Assembly: GCF_021462415.1 (NCBI RefSeq) | Contig: NZ_JAKEDS010000002.1 | Location: forward strand, 806,001 to 870,000 | Length of the DNA stretch: 64,000 nt | Reading direction: 5' to 3' | From: Rhodohalobacter sp. 614A | Lineage (GTDB): Bacteria > Bacteroidota > Rhodothermia > Balneolales > Balneolaceae | Shown: positions 25,556-34,484 of the stretch, one piece after another | How the letters are laid out: each line of letters begins with the position of its first letter | How positions within the stretch are numbered: position 1 is the first letter of the stretch | The notes under the pieces: generated by a model | What the model saw: only the letters and a program-made list of their open reading frames with translations | What the model was told of the DNA's origin: nothing | The model's database searches: none | Program-made: the position numbers and the translations under genes

Positions 25556-26626
25556 TTAATCGATCTTGAAAAAGTTGTAATATCCTCTTTTCGGCCTGTT
25601 GCCGGATTCCATCAAAACAGCTTCTCCGCGAATGTAGATGATTTCACCGCCCAGGAAACTTTTGGCGGCTTTTTTTGCCAGCCATCCAAGTTCACTCAAC
25701 ACTGAGAATTTTTCGAAATCTTTGGTTCTAGATAATCTGATATCAGTGGAATCATCCAACCGAAGATCGAGGATTCTTGCAGCGTCCACACCAAATGCTT
25801 CGCCCATGGTCAGCCGGTTGATGTAATCAATACCGTGCACAGACAAGGTTCCATCGTTATTGCCGAGCCGAAAACCGACCGTTGGATTGTCATCTGAATA
25901 ATCGGGAAGCAGAAAATAGAGATGATCCCAGTTTTGCTTATCAGTTTGATGAACAAAACGATAGCCGCTGACAACAAGATCGGTTGCGGCCTGATCCTGG
26001 TAAGTGTGATCCATATAGGCTGTGCCGCGAACGGTTTTCTCAATATTATTTACTTTGATGGTACCCTGAACTTCAGCATATGGAATATGTGTGATTATGC
26101 CTGCTTCCTCATCACCGATATGAAAAATGCCATCCCCCCATTTTAAACCTTGATGAATGTTACTCAGTTTTAAATCAACATCATAGGTTACATCATCTTT
26201 GGAAAAACCCACCCGGACTTCATGTTCATTTGGAAGCTTGCCTTTAAAATAGATTGTCCGTTCGTCCCTCAATTGGAACATGTAGGAATCTTTATCCTGA
26301 ATGAGATAGTGGATAGGATACTCGCGTGAAACCTGGTAAACGTCACCTTTTTCGAGATTGTAAATAGACATCTGAACACCGCTTACAGGCGATTTAAAAC
26401 TCCCGAAATTGGCAACGGAAAATGCAATGTGAACGGTGATATCATCATTCAGATAAAATTGATAATTCCACATCTCATTGTAATGACTCCCTTCAAGAGT
26501 TTTTGCCCAAATGTCATCATCCGAAGCCGGTTGTATATCTCCTTCCGGATTTGAAACCTGAGCAAAAAGTGCTGAGTGCGAAATAAAGAAAACGGCAAAG
26601 AATACCAGTGTGTATCTATACTTCAT
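25556..26626 (-). CDS. Secreted CrtC/AttH-like lipocalin-domain protein
   Basis: The 356-residue protein has a signal peptide (cleavage near ALFAQ) and a beta-rich body. The segment GTAYMDHTYQD at about residue 203 resembles the GxAYxDHxWG signature of the CrtC/AttH/Svf1 double-lipocalin superfamily. That superfamily includes hydroxyneurosporene synthase and other lipid- or isoprenoid-handling proteins. An SGYRFVHQ strand and a DLRLDDSTDIRLS strand fit the second barrel. Assignment is at superfamily level only. Confidence 0.6.
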   Translation of the reverse strand: MKYRYTLVFFAVFFISHSALFAQVSNPEGDIQPASDDDIWAKTLEGSHYNEMWNYQFYLNDDITVHIAFSVANFGSFKSPVSGVQMSIYNLEKGDVYQVSREYPIHYLIQDKDSYMFQLRDERTIYFKGKLPNEHEVRVGFSKDDVTYDVDLKLSNIHQGLKWGDGIFHIGDEEAGIITHIPYAEVQGTIKVNNIEKTVRGTAYMDHTYQDQAATDLVVSGYRFVHQTDKQNWDHLYFLLPDYSDDNPTVGFRLGNNDGTLSVHGIDYINRLTMGEAFGVDAARILDLRLDDSTDIRLSRTKDFEKFSVLSELGWLAKKAAKSFLGGEIIYIRGEAVLMESGNRPKRGYYNFFKID

Positions 26627-26844
26627 ATGATAATATGCAATGGGTATTTGTCTCTGATAATGGATTCTAACCTGTGAGATATTTAATGAATCGAACTGTT
26701 AACGAACAAAAAATAATTTCGTTGCCTTTAAAGAAGGAGGCGTTCAAGATAAATATCTTTTAAGCCAGTCGTATAAATAAATTGTATTCATTATATGAAC
26801 AGTTGTTTCTGTTCAAACCATTCAGAGTTGTATTTCACATATCA

Positions 26845-29112
26845 TCAGAAATAGATTCGGTAAAGCATACTTATGTTTCTGCCCGGAGCAGGAAATACAT
26901 CTTTGATTCGGGAAAGATGATCTCTGTACGTAGTATCCAATAAATTTGAGCCGCTCAAGGAAATGGTATGCAGAATTTCTCCCGTTGAGAAACGATATTG
27001 AAGGGTGGCACTTAACAGGTTGTAACCCTTTGTTTCCGTTTCAAATTCTCCAAGCCTGGTTTGCTTATCCGAAAGTTTGTAGCGTGTAGTTGCCGTGAAG
27101 TTTTTCTTTGAATATTGCATATAGATGGAGCCTTGCAGCGGAGGAATCATGGGAAGGGGACGTGTATCGCCATTATAACCCGTTATGGCCTGTTCCTCTT
27201 CACTTACATCTCTTTCGGCTACTGTATATGAAAGGGATACACCAACACTCACCTCATTTGTAATCTGTACGTCACCGGAAAATTCAACTCCGTAAAACAT
27301 GGCCTCTTCTCCTACAAATTGGTAATTGTTAAGTGAAGGGTCGGAAACGCTTTGATCACCGGTATCACGGGCATAAAGATAATTTTGGAAATCATTTCTA
27401 TAGCCGGCCAGTTCTGCATTAAACCGGTTTGATCTGTATCTCAGAAATAATTCCAGCCCAATTCCACGTTCTGCATCCAGATCCGGATTTCCAATTTCAA
27501 AACTGTAAGCTGCGAGATGCGGGCCTTCTGAGAAAAGTTCTTCCAATGTTGGAGCGCGAAACGAGTATATATATGTTGAGCCAATAAAAAACCGATTTCT
27601 GATTCCATAAATTGCTGAGGCAGAAGTAGATAGCGCAGAAAAATCTCTTTGTCTTATTTCACCGATCCGGGAAGAAACCCGTTCTTCTTTTGGCTTCGCT
27701 TGTACATATTCAAAGCGCGAACCAAGTTCATAATGCAGGTTTCCGGCATCACCTTGCTGTATGATGTAAGCTGCTCCACTATACTGGTTTGAATCAGGGG
27801 TTCTGGCTCCAAAAATGGCATAGTCCTGCCATTCTCCCCAAAGACCTATGGAGCCTCCACTAAAAATTCCCCATTTTTTGTTATGAACTTTTGTTGAGGC
27901 ATGAGCCGTAAGATTACCAAATTCCGTACCTACGGATCCGTTGGATTCAAGTTCAATATGGTTATAGTTGACAAACGAATACCTGGCCTCTGCCAATCTG
28001 AAGAAGGGATGATCAAAGATTCGCTCTCCGCGAACATCAAACTGGTATTTTGTCATTTCAATATCCACTCCGCTGGGGTGTCCGCCTAACGGATCCGGAG
28101 GAATTCCATATTCCGAATAAAAATAGGAACCGGATACGCCGATGTATCCTCTGTTCCCGATATAACTGACACCGGCAGTATTATGTGTGTTTAAGATAGC
28201 TGAGTTCTCAACATTACCTTCCGGTGTCGAAAAATCGGAACCTGTTCGCGCATTGACATCCAAATTCATCGCAAATTTACCAAGTGGAAGGGAGGCATCG
28301 AATGCACCGGAAGCTTCATTATTAACCGTTTTCCCCTGGAGTGAAGCAGAGCCCGTGATTGAATTTGGAACAGACGTGGGAATCTGATTACGAACAACAT
28401 TTATCACTCCGCCAATAGCATTGGCTCCATAAGCTAAAGCTGCGGGGCCTCGCGCAATTTCAATCTCTTCTGCTCCCATGGGATCAATTGTGACAGCATG
28501 ATCGGCAGATTGAGCCGATACATCCCCGGTTCGTTCACCATCCTGTAATATCAGGACTCGTTCGTCACCAAGACCTCGAATCACGGGGCGACCGGGAGCA
28601 GGTCCGGAAGACCGTTCACTGAATCCCGGTTTATTTTGAAGAGTTTCGGATAGTGTCGTTCCCAGATTTCTCCGCAGTTCCTCTCCCAGAATTTTAGTGG
28701 ATACATGTTCCAATCGGGAGCCTGCAGTGGATTCCGAATCACCCGTTACTGTAATTTCCTCACCCATAACAGAGGCTGGCTGAAGGGATATGCTAATGGA
28801 TTGAGTTTCGCTACCCACTTCAATTTCACGATGCCAATCACGAAAACCCAGTCTGTGAACAGCTAATGTATAGGTTCCGGGCGGTACATTTTGAAATTGA
28901 AATTCGCCGTTTCTGTCCGCAGTAATGGCACGGTTTATTTCTTCCAGGTGAATGTATGCAAAGGGGACCGATTCGCCTGAGCTCGCATCTTTTACCGTTC
29001 CGCTAATACTTGCTGAGGAAGTATTTTGGGCGAATGCTGCATCAGGGAAAAAATTAAAAAATGTTACTAATATAATTATGAATAAGTGGGGAGTAAGTAT
29101 AATCTTTTTCAT
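26845..29112 (-). CDS. TonB-dependent outer-membrane receptor, possible metal receptor
   Basis: At 755 residues it has a signal peptide (to about 28), a carboxypeptidase-regulatory-like beta domain (about 33-115), a plug domain with NKPGFSERSSGPAPGRPVIRG and VINVVRN-type strands, and a 22-strand barrel ending in a terminal Phe. Size and order fit metal or siderophore receptors rather than the larger SusC group. A YGIPPDPLGGH loop resembles the YGxP..H loops of ZnuD-type zinc receptors. Upstream on the same strand lie a His-rich lipoprotein and a CxxC protein, which supports metal uptake. A terminator-like hairpin at 29162-29189 separates it from them. Confidence 0.85.
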   Translation of the reverse strand: MKKIILTPHLFIIILVTFFNFFPDAAFAQNTSSASISGTVKDASSGESVPFAYIHLEEINRAITADRNGEFQFQNVPPGTYTLAVHRLGFRDWHREIEVGSETQSISISLQPASVMGEEITVTGDSESTAGSRLEHVSTKILGEELRRNLGTTLSETLQNKPGFSERSSGPAPGRPVIRGLGDERVLILQDGERTGDVSAQSADHAVTIDPMGAEEIEIARGPAALAYGANAIGGVINVVRNQIPTSVPNSITGSASLQGKTVNNEASGAFDASLPLGKFAMNLDVNARTGSDFSTPEGNVENSAILNTHNTAGVSYIGNRGYIGVSGSYFYSEYGIPPDPLGGHPSGVDIEMTKYQFDVRGERIFDHPFFRLAEARYSFVNYNHIELESNGSVGTEFGNLTAHASTKVHNKKWGIFSGGSIGLWGEWQDYAIFGARTPDSNQYSGAAYIIQQGDAGNLHYELGSRFEYVQAKPKEERVSSRIGEIRQRDFSALSTSASAIYGIRNRFFIGSTYIYSFRAPTLEELFSEGPHLAAYSFEIGNPDLDAERGIGLELFLRYRSNRFNAELAGYRNDFQNYLYARDTGDQSVSDPSLNNYQFVGEEAMFYGVEFSGDVQITNEVSVGVSLSYTVAERDVSEEEQAITGYNGDTRPLPMIPPLQGSIYMQYSKKNFTATTRYKLSDKQTRLGEFETETKGYNLLSATLQYRFSTGEILHTISLSGSNLLDTTYRDHLSRIKDVFPAPGRNISMLYRIYF

Positions 29113-29161
29113 AGAAGTGATAGAAAAGGGGAGAACGTTTTAATTCGGAACAGGAATTAAA

Positions 29162-29189
29162 AAAGGCCCGCATTTTCACAGGCCTTTTA
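29162..29189 (-). terminator. Rho-independent terminator or attenuator after the His-rich lipoprotein gene
   Basis: AAAAGGCC (29162-29169) pairs with GGCCTTTT (29182-29189) across a 12-base loop, with a T-run on the leftward transcript. It sits between the lipoprotein stop and the TonB receptor start, so it may limit read-through into the receptor. Confidence 0.75.
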
Positions 29190-29197
29190 AGAGTTAA

Positions 29198-29719
29198 TTA
29201 ATGGTCGTGATCACCATCTTCATGATCTCCTTCTTCAACATGGAATTCTATAGCATTTTCTTGGTCAACCGTAGGTGTACTGAGATGCGAATGATCTCCA
29301 TGCGCTAACATAAACTGAACTTTGGTTCCACCTTCTGCAAGTGGAACGAGGTGAAAGCTCCATCTTCCGTCCTCGGTATGTTGTTCAATTTCAAGAATAT
29401 TTTCATCGCCAATAACCCAGTCAAGATTATAACCGTCTTCTAAGTCTTCGGCGTGGACATGATCTCCATGGTCATCCAAAAATTCTACCTCAAAATGGTA
29501 CTCTTCTCCCACATGATAGTGAAGGTGTTCGAGTTCGGAAACTTCTCCATTAACATATTGGATAACAACGTCTCCATCATGAATGAGTTCAAGTCCGGTT
29601 GGGTCTTCGTGTTCATGTTCGTCATCATCAGATCCAACAGAATTTGAGCATGAAGTGAAAATGAGAAGCGAAAAAGTAATTGCAATAAAAACAGAAGTTT
29701 GTGAAATAAATTTATTCAT
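29198..29719 (-). CDS. Histidine-rich lipoprotein, probable metal-binding
   Basis: The 173-residue protein has a lipobox Cys (LLIFTSC) and about 19 His residues interspersed with Asp and Glu. The clusters are DEHEHED, LEHLHYHVGEEYH, DHGDHVHAED, AHGDHSH and a GDHEDGDHDH C-terminus. The central part looks beta-rich. This composition suggests Zn2+ (or Ni2+/Cu2+) binding at the outer membrane, feeding or buffering metal for the neighbouring TonB receptor. I do not recognise a named family. Confidence 0.75.
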   Translation of the reverse strand: MNKFISQTSVFIAITFSLLIFTSCSNSVGSDDDEHEHEDPTGLELIHDGDVVIQYVNGEVSELEHLHYHVGEEYHFEVEFLDDHGDHVHAEDLEDGYNLDWVIGDENILEIEQHTEDGRWSFHLVPLAEGGTKVQFMLAHGDHSHLSTPTVDQENAIEFHVEEGDHEDGDHDH

Positions 29720-29825
29720 CTCAATAAAATTTTATATGAAACACCGGCATATCTATCGTATAGATCATAGACCGATGAGTAGGTTTTAGTTTGAATAAAA
29801 CCCTGGTAAAATCAGGGCAGAAGAA

Positions 29826-30137
29826 TCAGGCAATTAATGATGCGAGGGGAGGAGCCCGATAATTCTGGATAGAGATGAGTGGATCCGGCAGAATAAAAGA
29901 AGGAATATCGATCTGAAATAAGCTGTAGTGCAGCCCAATAGAATAATCTGCATTATGATTTACTTCGTAAGTAAATTGAGATGCACAGATCGGACAAAAA
30001 TTGTGATCCTGAAAGATCGTCTGCTGATCCGAAGAAATGTCGTACGAATCTGAGTGCAGATGCACAGATGAACTGAAAAGTCCGGTGAGGACTAATATCA
30101 ATAGAGAAATTGATAAGAATCTGTTTTTTCTGCTCAT
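29826..30137 (-). CDS. Small exported protein with CPIC motif
   Basis: The 103-residue product has an N-terminal hydrophobic segment (about 8-26, a signal peptide or anchor) and several His residues (VHLHSDS). A NFCPICASQF CxxC motif lies near residue 53, resembling short heavy-metal-associated exported proteins (DUF2946-like). It is the first gene of a leftward set with the His-rich lipoprotein (106-base gap) and TonB receptor. The palindrome at 30159-30172 is just upstream. Confidence 0.65.
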   Translation of the reverse strand: MSRKNRFLSISLLILVLTGLFSSSVHLHSDSYDISSDQQTIFQDHNFCPICASQFTYEVNHNADYSIGLHYSLFQIDIPSFILPDPLISIQNYRAPPLASLIA

Positions 30138-30158
30138 AAGTCGTGGAGAAAATATCGC

Positions 30159-30172
30159 TTGTAATATTACAA
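30159..30172. promoter_or_regulatory. Palindromic candidate operator (Zur/Fur-like)
   Basis: TTGTAATATTACAA is a perfect 14-base palindrome, 22 bases upstream of the CPIC-protein start. An AT-rich palindrome ahead of a His-rich and TonB receptor set fits a Zur or Fur family operator. The Zur consensus of this lineage is not known to me, so the assignment is inference. Confidence 0.4.
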
Positions 30173-30322
30173 TAGCAAATTCTTATTTAAAAGCATTTGT
30201 AAAACTTTTTACACAACGAATACAAAGTCAAAATTATTGAATTGTAAACGTTATTTGATGAATTACAGATATCTTAGATTTATTCCTTACGTTCTCACAA
30301 ATAGAAACCTAAATGTTTAAGT

Positions 30323-30655
30323 ATGGAATGGCTGCAAAGTCTTAGCAATTGGTTTTTTAGTCTCAGTGAAAACTATGGAGTAAATCCGTTTATTTTTGGC
30401 GGAATTTATATTGGTGCTATTCCTTTTTTTACAATCTCGGTTGCCTGGGGTGTGAGAAATTATAAAAGAGGATTATCAATTGTTTTGCCCGTTTTGAGTA
30501 CATCTTTTTTCTTTATATCTGCTTATTTGTATTTGCTAATTGCCGGAGAGAATGTTCCTGTATGGGTTTATTTAATCGTCATTGCAATGCTGGTTTATGG
30601 TGGATGGGCAACGTACAAGAAAGTTCAATCCCAAATTAAAGAAGAGCCTACCTGA
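30323..30655 (+). CDS. Small three-helix membrane protein
   Basis: The 110-residue product has three hydrophobic helices (about 23-45, 52-72 and 80-96), an aromatic N-terminus and a charged C-terminal tail. Its TGA overlaps the ATG of the following flavoprotein gene (ATGA), so the two are coupled. I know no named family. Membrane partners of this kind often precede Lpd/MerA-like reductases, which suggests the reductase works close to the membrane. Confidence 0.7.
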   Translation: MEWLQSLSNWFFSLSENYGVNPFIFGGIYIGAIPFFTISVAWGVRNYKRGLSIVLPVLSTSFFFISAYLYLLIAGENVPVWVYLIVIAMLVYGGWATYKKVQSQIKEEPT

Positions 30656-32133
30656 TGAAATATATGTACGATTCTGCGGTAATTGGTGGAGGGGCGGCTG
30701 GTCTTACAGCGGCCGGAATTTCTGCGAATTTCGGAGCGAAAACGATTATGATAGAGAAAGACCGGCTTGGCGGAGATTGTACCTGGACCGGATGTGTGCC
30801 CAGTAAAACACTGATCAAAACAGCTTCAGTTTTACACTTGGCCAAAGAAGCTGAAAAGTTTGGATTGAAATTCGACCTGCGTAGTGTTGACACAAAAGAA
30901 GTGATGAAACATGTGGATCAGGTTCGCCGGGAGGTTTATGAAGATGCTGACAAGCCCGAGATTTTTGAAGAGATGGGGATTGATGTTGAATTTGGTGAAG
31001 CATCATTTGTGGATGATCATACCCTGAAAATTCTATTGATGACTGGAGAAGAGAAAACGATCACTGCAAAATACTTTTTTATTTGTACGGGAGCGAAAGC
31101 CTCCGTTCCACCCATTTCGGGCCTGGAAAATGTAAACTATCTGACGAATGAATCTCTATTTGAAATTGATGATCTGCCTTCAAAACTCGTCATTATTGGA
31201 GCCGGGCCGATTGGAACAGAGATGGCACAAAGTTTTCAACGTTTGGGAACGGACGTTCATGTTCTCGATATGGCTCCAAGAATTTTGATGAATGATGATC
31301 CCGACCTCACTGAAATGTTGATGGATCAACTCAAATCAGAAGGAGTAAAGTATTACATGAATGTTTCGGTGAATCAGGTTGAGCAGAACGGGAAAGGAGT
31401 AAGAATCCATTATTCATCTCATAAAAAGACATTTTCGATAGAGGCGGATGCCATCTTACTTGCAACAGGCAGATCTCCAAATCATCATTCTCTAAATCTC
31501 GATGCCGCCGGGGTTAAGTTTGGTAAAAAGGGGATTTCCGTTAACGAAAAATGCAGGACCAATCAGCGCCATATTTATGCTATTGGAGATGTAACCGGCG
31601 AATATCAATTCACACATATGAGTGAGCATATGGCGAAAGTGGCAACATCGAATGCACTTATAAAAGTGCCCATGAAAATCGATCGAAAACATGTGCCGTG
31701 GGTAACCTATACAGATCCTGAATTGGGCCACATCGGGGCTACGGAAAAAGAATTAAAGGACAGGGGAGAAAGCTTTGAAGTCTACCGATTTCTTTTCAGT
31801 AAAATGGACCGGGCAATTACCGATGGAAATTCAACCGGCCTGATTAAAGTTTATGCAAAGAAATGGAGTGGTAAAATTCTCGGAGCTTCCATTCTTGGCG
31901 CTCATGCCGGAGAAATGATTTCACAATATGCATTAGCCATGAAAAATGGTGTTTCACTTCGTGAGTTTGCCGATACCATACACCCTTATCCAAGTTATGG
32001 TCTTGGTGCTCGACGGGCGGCCGACCAGTGGTATATCAAAAATCAATCGGAAACACTTGTTAAATGGATTCAGAGAATTTTCCGGTATAAAGGAGATATT
32101 CCGGATTACAGTGATCCGAATCGCATCGTATAA
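30655..32133 (+). CDS. FAD-dependent pyridine nucleotide-disulfide oxidoreductase (Lpd/MerA-like)
   Basis: This 492-residue class I disulfide reductase has an FAD motif GGGAAGLTAAG at 11-21, the redox-active pair in GGDCTWTGC (Cys42, Cys47) and an NAD(P) motif IGAGPIGTEMA near 182. A second FAD motif is YAIGDVTG near residue 305. The C-terminal His is present in TIHPYPSYG, but the Glu that partners it in dihydrolipoamide dehydrogenase is not (Gly-Leu-Gly follows). This suggests a substrate other than dihydrolipoamide. No N-terminal HMA domain or C-terminal Cys pair of MerA is seen. Confidence 0.85.
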   Translation: MKYMYDSAVIGGGAAGLTAAGISANFGAKTIMIEKDRLGGDCTWTGCVPSKTLIKTASVLHLAKEAEKFGLKFDLRSVDTKEVMKHVDQVRREVYEDADKPEIFEEMGIDVEFGEASFVDDHTLKILLMTGEEKTITAKYFFICTGAKASVPPISGLENVNYLTNESLFEIDDLPSKLVIIGAGPIGTEMAQSFQRLGTDVHVLDMAPRILMNDDPDLTEMLMDQLKSEGVKYYMNVSVNQVEQNGKGVRIHYSSHKKTFSIEADAILLATGRSPNHHSLNLDAAGVKFGKKGISVNEKCRTNQRHIYAIGDVTGEYQFTHMSEHMAKVATSNALIKVPMKIDRKHVPWVTYTDPELGHIGATEKELKDRGESFEVYRFLFSKMDRAITDGNSTGLIKVYAKKWSGKILGASILGAHAGEMISQYALAMKNGVSLREFADTIHPYPSYGLGARRAADQWYIKNQSETLVKWIQRIFRYKGDIPDYSDPNRIV

Positions 32134-32246
32134 CTTTAGCGAAACAGGCATTATTCTTGTAAATGGATGATGTTGTTCTCATATTCCTACTTGATCTAAA
32201 CCCCACCCAATCATTGATAAGAAATTTAAGTGTTCATATAAACTCT

Positions 32247-34079
32247 ATGGCTTACAATAAACTAAGGACTTTTAAAACACCTATTCTTGCATCTTTTCTG
32301 CTGGTCACCTTTGTTTTTTCTGCATGTAAAACGCAGAGCCAAAAAACGGGAATAGCCTATCAAATCCCGGAACCTCCTGAAATCTCCTCAGGATACACCG
32401 AAAAACCGGGATGGGAAACTGAAGAATTTGCCGTTGCCTCAGCAAATCCGTTATCAACCGATGCCGGCTATCAAATTATACAGGCGGGTGGAAATGCAGT
32501 GGATGCGGCTGTAGCCGTTCAGCTTGTTCTCACGTTGGTAGAACCTCAATCCAGTGGAATTGGTGGCGGAGCCTTTTTCCTGATGTGGGACGGTGAGGAA
32601 ATCCATGCGTTTAATGGCAGAGAAACGGCTCCATCCGGTGCTACTCCCGAACTTTTTTTGGATGAAAATGGTGAAACTCTTCCTTTTGGAGATGCTGTAA
32701 GGAGTGGAAAGTCGGTCGGGGTTCCCGGTACTTTAGCTTTGATGAAAAAGATTCATGATGAATTTGGAGAATTAGCCTGGGAAGATGTATTGGCACCTGC
32801 TATAACATTAGCTGAACAGGGCTTCAATATAACTCCGCGTCTTCATGCAATTCTTGCTGATGACGAATCGCTGCGAAATGATGAACTTGCTGGAAAATTT
32901 TATTTCGATTCAGATGGAAATGCTCACCCGGAAGGATATTTACTAAAGAACCCGGCATTAGCTCAAATTCTGCGAAATGTAGCTGATGAGGGCATAAGTG
33001 CTTTTTATGAAGGAGATGTTGCGCAAGATATTGCTCAGAGAGTCCAGAGCCACGAGCGGCCCGGTTCCATGACTGCTGAAGATTTGGCCAATTATCCTGC
33101 GCTGGACCTGGAAACGGAAGAGATGTGCAACAACTGGAAAACATACGAGATTTGTGGGTTTCCTCCGCCGGCTTCAGGGCATTTGGCCATCATGCAAATC
33201 CTTGGCATTATGGAACATCTGGAGAATCCTGAAGTTTCATTTCAAGATTCAATACCATCGCCTGAATGGCTTCACCAGTATCTGGAAGCGGCCAAACTGG
33301 CGTTTGCGGATCGAAATCAATATGTGGCGGACGAACGATTTGTAGAAGCGCCCGACGGAAACTGGCAGTCGATGTTAAATCCTGAATATTTGACAACACG
33401 TGCAGAATTGATTCAGAGCAATGCAACGATGGAGAAAGCTGAACCCGGTGTGCCGGGGGAAATGCAAAGCATGTACGGAATCCAAAAAACGCAACCGGAA
33501 TTTGGAACCAGTCATATCAGTATTGTAGATCGTGATGGAAATGCGGTAGCTATGACCACAACCATTGAAAGTGGATTTGGAAGCCGGATTATGAGTGATG
33601 GCGGAACAGGACTCCCCGGAGGATTTATGTTAAACAATGAATTGACTGATTTCTCTCTGAATCCAGTGGATGAGGATGGTAATTTGATCGCAAACAGGGT
33701 AGAAGCTGGAAAACGTCCACGATCCAGTATGGCGCCAACCTTGGTATTTGATGGTGAAAGTGGAGAATTCCTGGCGGCAGTCGGTTCACCCGGTGGCACG
33801 TCCATTATTCATTACACAGCAAAATCTATTGTGGGAATGTATGACTGGAATTTGAATGCACAAGAAGCCGTTGATCTCCCGAATTTTGGAAATTATAACG
33901 GCCCTTCAGTACTGGAAGAAGACAGATTTCCCGCAGAACTTATTGAAGCGCTGGAAGCAATGGGACATCAAATTGTAGTTCGCCCCATGACAAGCGGACT
34001 TCATGCCATTCAAAAAACTGAAACCGGATATTTCGGGGGTGCCGATCCCAGAAGAGAAGGTGTTGTGATGGGAGAATAG
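32247..34079 (+). CDS. ggt: Gamma-glutamyltransferase, lipoprotein form
   Basis: From the Met at 32247 the product is 610 residues with a lipoprotein signal (FVFSACK). It is an Ntn-hydrolase gamma-glutamyltransferase that cleaves glutathione-type gamma-glutamyl bonds in the periplasm. Visible are NPLSTDAGYQIIQAGGNAVDAAVA, the FNGRETAP segment (substrate Arg) and the autocleavage site GTSHISIVDRDGNAVAM, with nucleophile Thr421. A GTGLPGGFMLNNELTDFS loop follows. All family landmarks are intact. It follows the reductase after about 110 bases. Confidence 0.93.
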   Translation: MAYNKLRTFKTPILASFLLVTFVFSACKTQSQKTGIAYQIPEPPEISSGYTEKPGWETEEFAVASANPLSTDAGYQIIQAGGNAVDAAVAVQLVLTLVEPQSSGIGGGAFFLMWDGEEIHAFNGRETAPSGATPELFLDENGETLPFGDAVRSGKSVGVPGTLALMKKIHDEFGELAWEDVLAPAITLAEQGFNITPRLHAILADDESLRNDELAGKFYFDSDGNAHPEGYLLKNPALAQILRNVADEGISAFYEGDVAQDIAQRVQSHERPGSMTAEDLANYPALDLETEEMCNNWKTYEICGFPPPASGHLAIMQILGIMEHLENPEVSFQDSIPSPEWLHQYLEAAKLAFADRNQYVADERFVEAPDGNWQSMLNPEYLTTRAELIQSNATMEKAEPGVPGEMQSMYGIQKTQPEFGTSHISIVDRDGNAVAMTTTIESGFGSRIMSDGGTGLPGGFMLNNELTDFSLNPVDEDGNLIANRVEAGKRPRSSMAPTLVFDGESGEFLAAVGSPGGTSIIHYTAKSIVGMYDWNLNAQEAVDLPNFGNYNGPSVLEEDRFPAELIEALEAMGHQIVVRPMTSGLHAIQKTETGYFGGADPRREGVVMGE

Positions 34080-34122
34080 GAAATAGTTTTAACTCAAAAT
34101 CAACGAACAAAAGGAGTGAATT

Positions 34123-34404
34123 ATGGGACTGATTGAATTTTTAATTTTGCTTTTAATTGCCGGAATATGCGGATCTATCGGACAGGCCATTGCCGGATTT
34201 ACCCGAGGCGGATGTCTTGTCTCGATTGTTGTGGGCTTTATTGGCGCTCTACTCGGTTCATGGCTCAGCGTTCAATTGGGGCTTCCCGAGTTCTTTAACA
34301 TCCAGGTGGGAACCAGTAATTTTCCGATTATCTGGTCCATTATCGGTTCAATTATATTTGTTGCGATTGTTGGGTTGATAACAGGCCGAAGAGCCAGAAT
34401 TTAA
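34123..34404 (+). CDS. GlsB/YeaQ/YmgE-family membrane protein
   Basis: The 93-residue protein has three membrane helices with Gly-rich packing (GSIGQAIAGFTRGG, then GFIGALLGSWLS) and a C-terminal GLITGRRARI. This is the transglycosylase-associated/YeaQ-like stress family pattern. A good ribosome-binding site (AAGGAG) lies 8 bases before the ATG. It is probably stress-induced, as in relatives; function unknown. Confidence 0.85.
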   Translation: MGLIEFLILLLIAGICGSIGQAIAGFTRGGCLVSIVVGFIGALLGSWLSVQLGLPEFFNIQVGTSNFPIIWSIIGSIIFVAIVGLITGRRARI

Positions 34405-34421
34405 TGATTGCACATGAGTTA

Positions 34422-34484
34422 AGTCATCGGATGAATGTATTCAGCATGAAGCTAAATCTGGAATAGATTACTCATCCGATGACT
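34422..34484. repeat. 13-bp perfect inverted repeat across a convergent junction
   Basis: AGTCATCGGATGA (34422-34434) and its perfect complement at 34472-34484 enclose 37 bases between the YeaQ-like gene and the convergent exonuclease gene. The right arm covers the exonuclease's final codons and stop. It could form a stem in either mRNA; there is no T-run. Confidence 0.5.

Noticed and set aside
30655-32133. Mercuric reductase (MerA)
   Set aside because: There is no N-terminal heavy-metal-associated domain, no C-terminal Cys pair and no mer regulator or transporter nearby.
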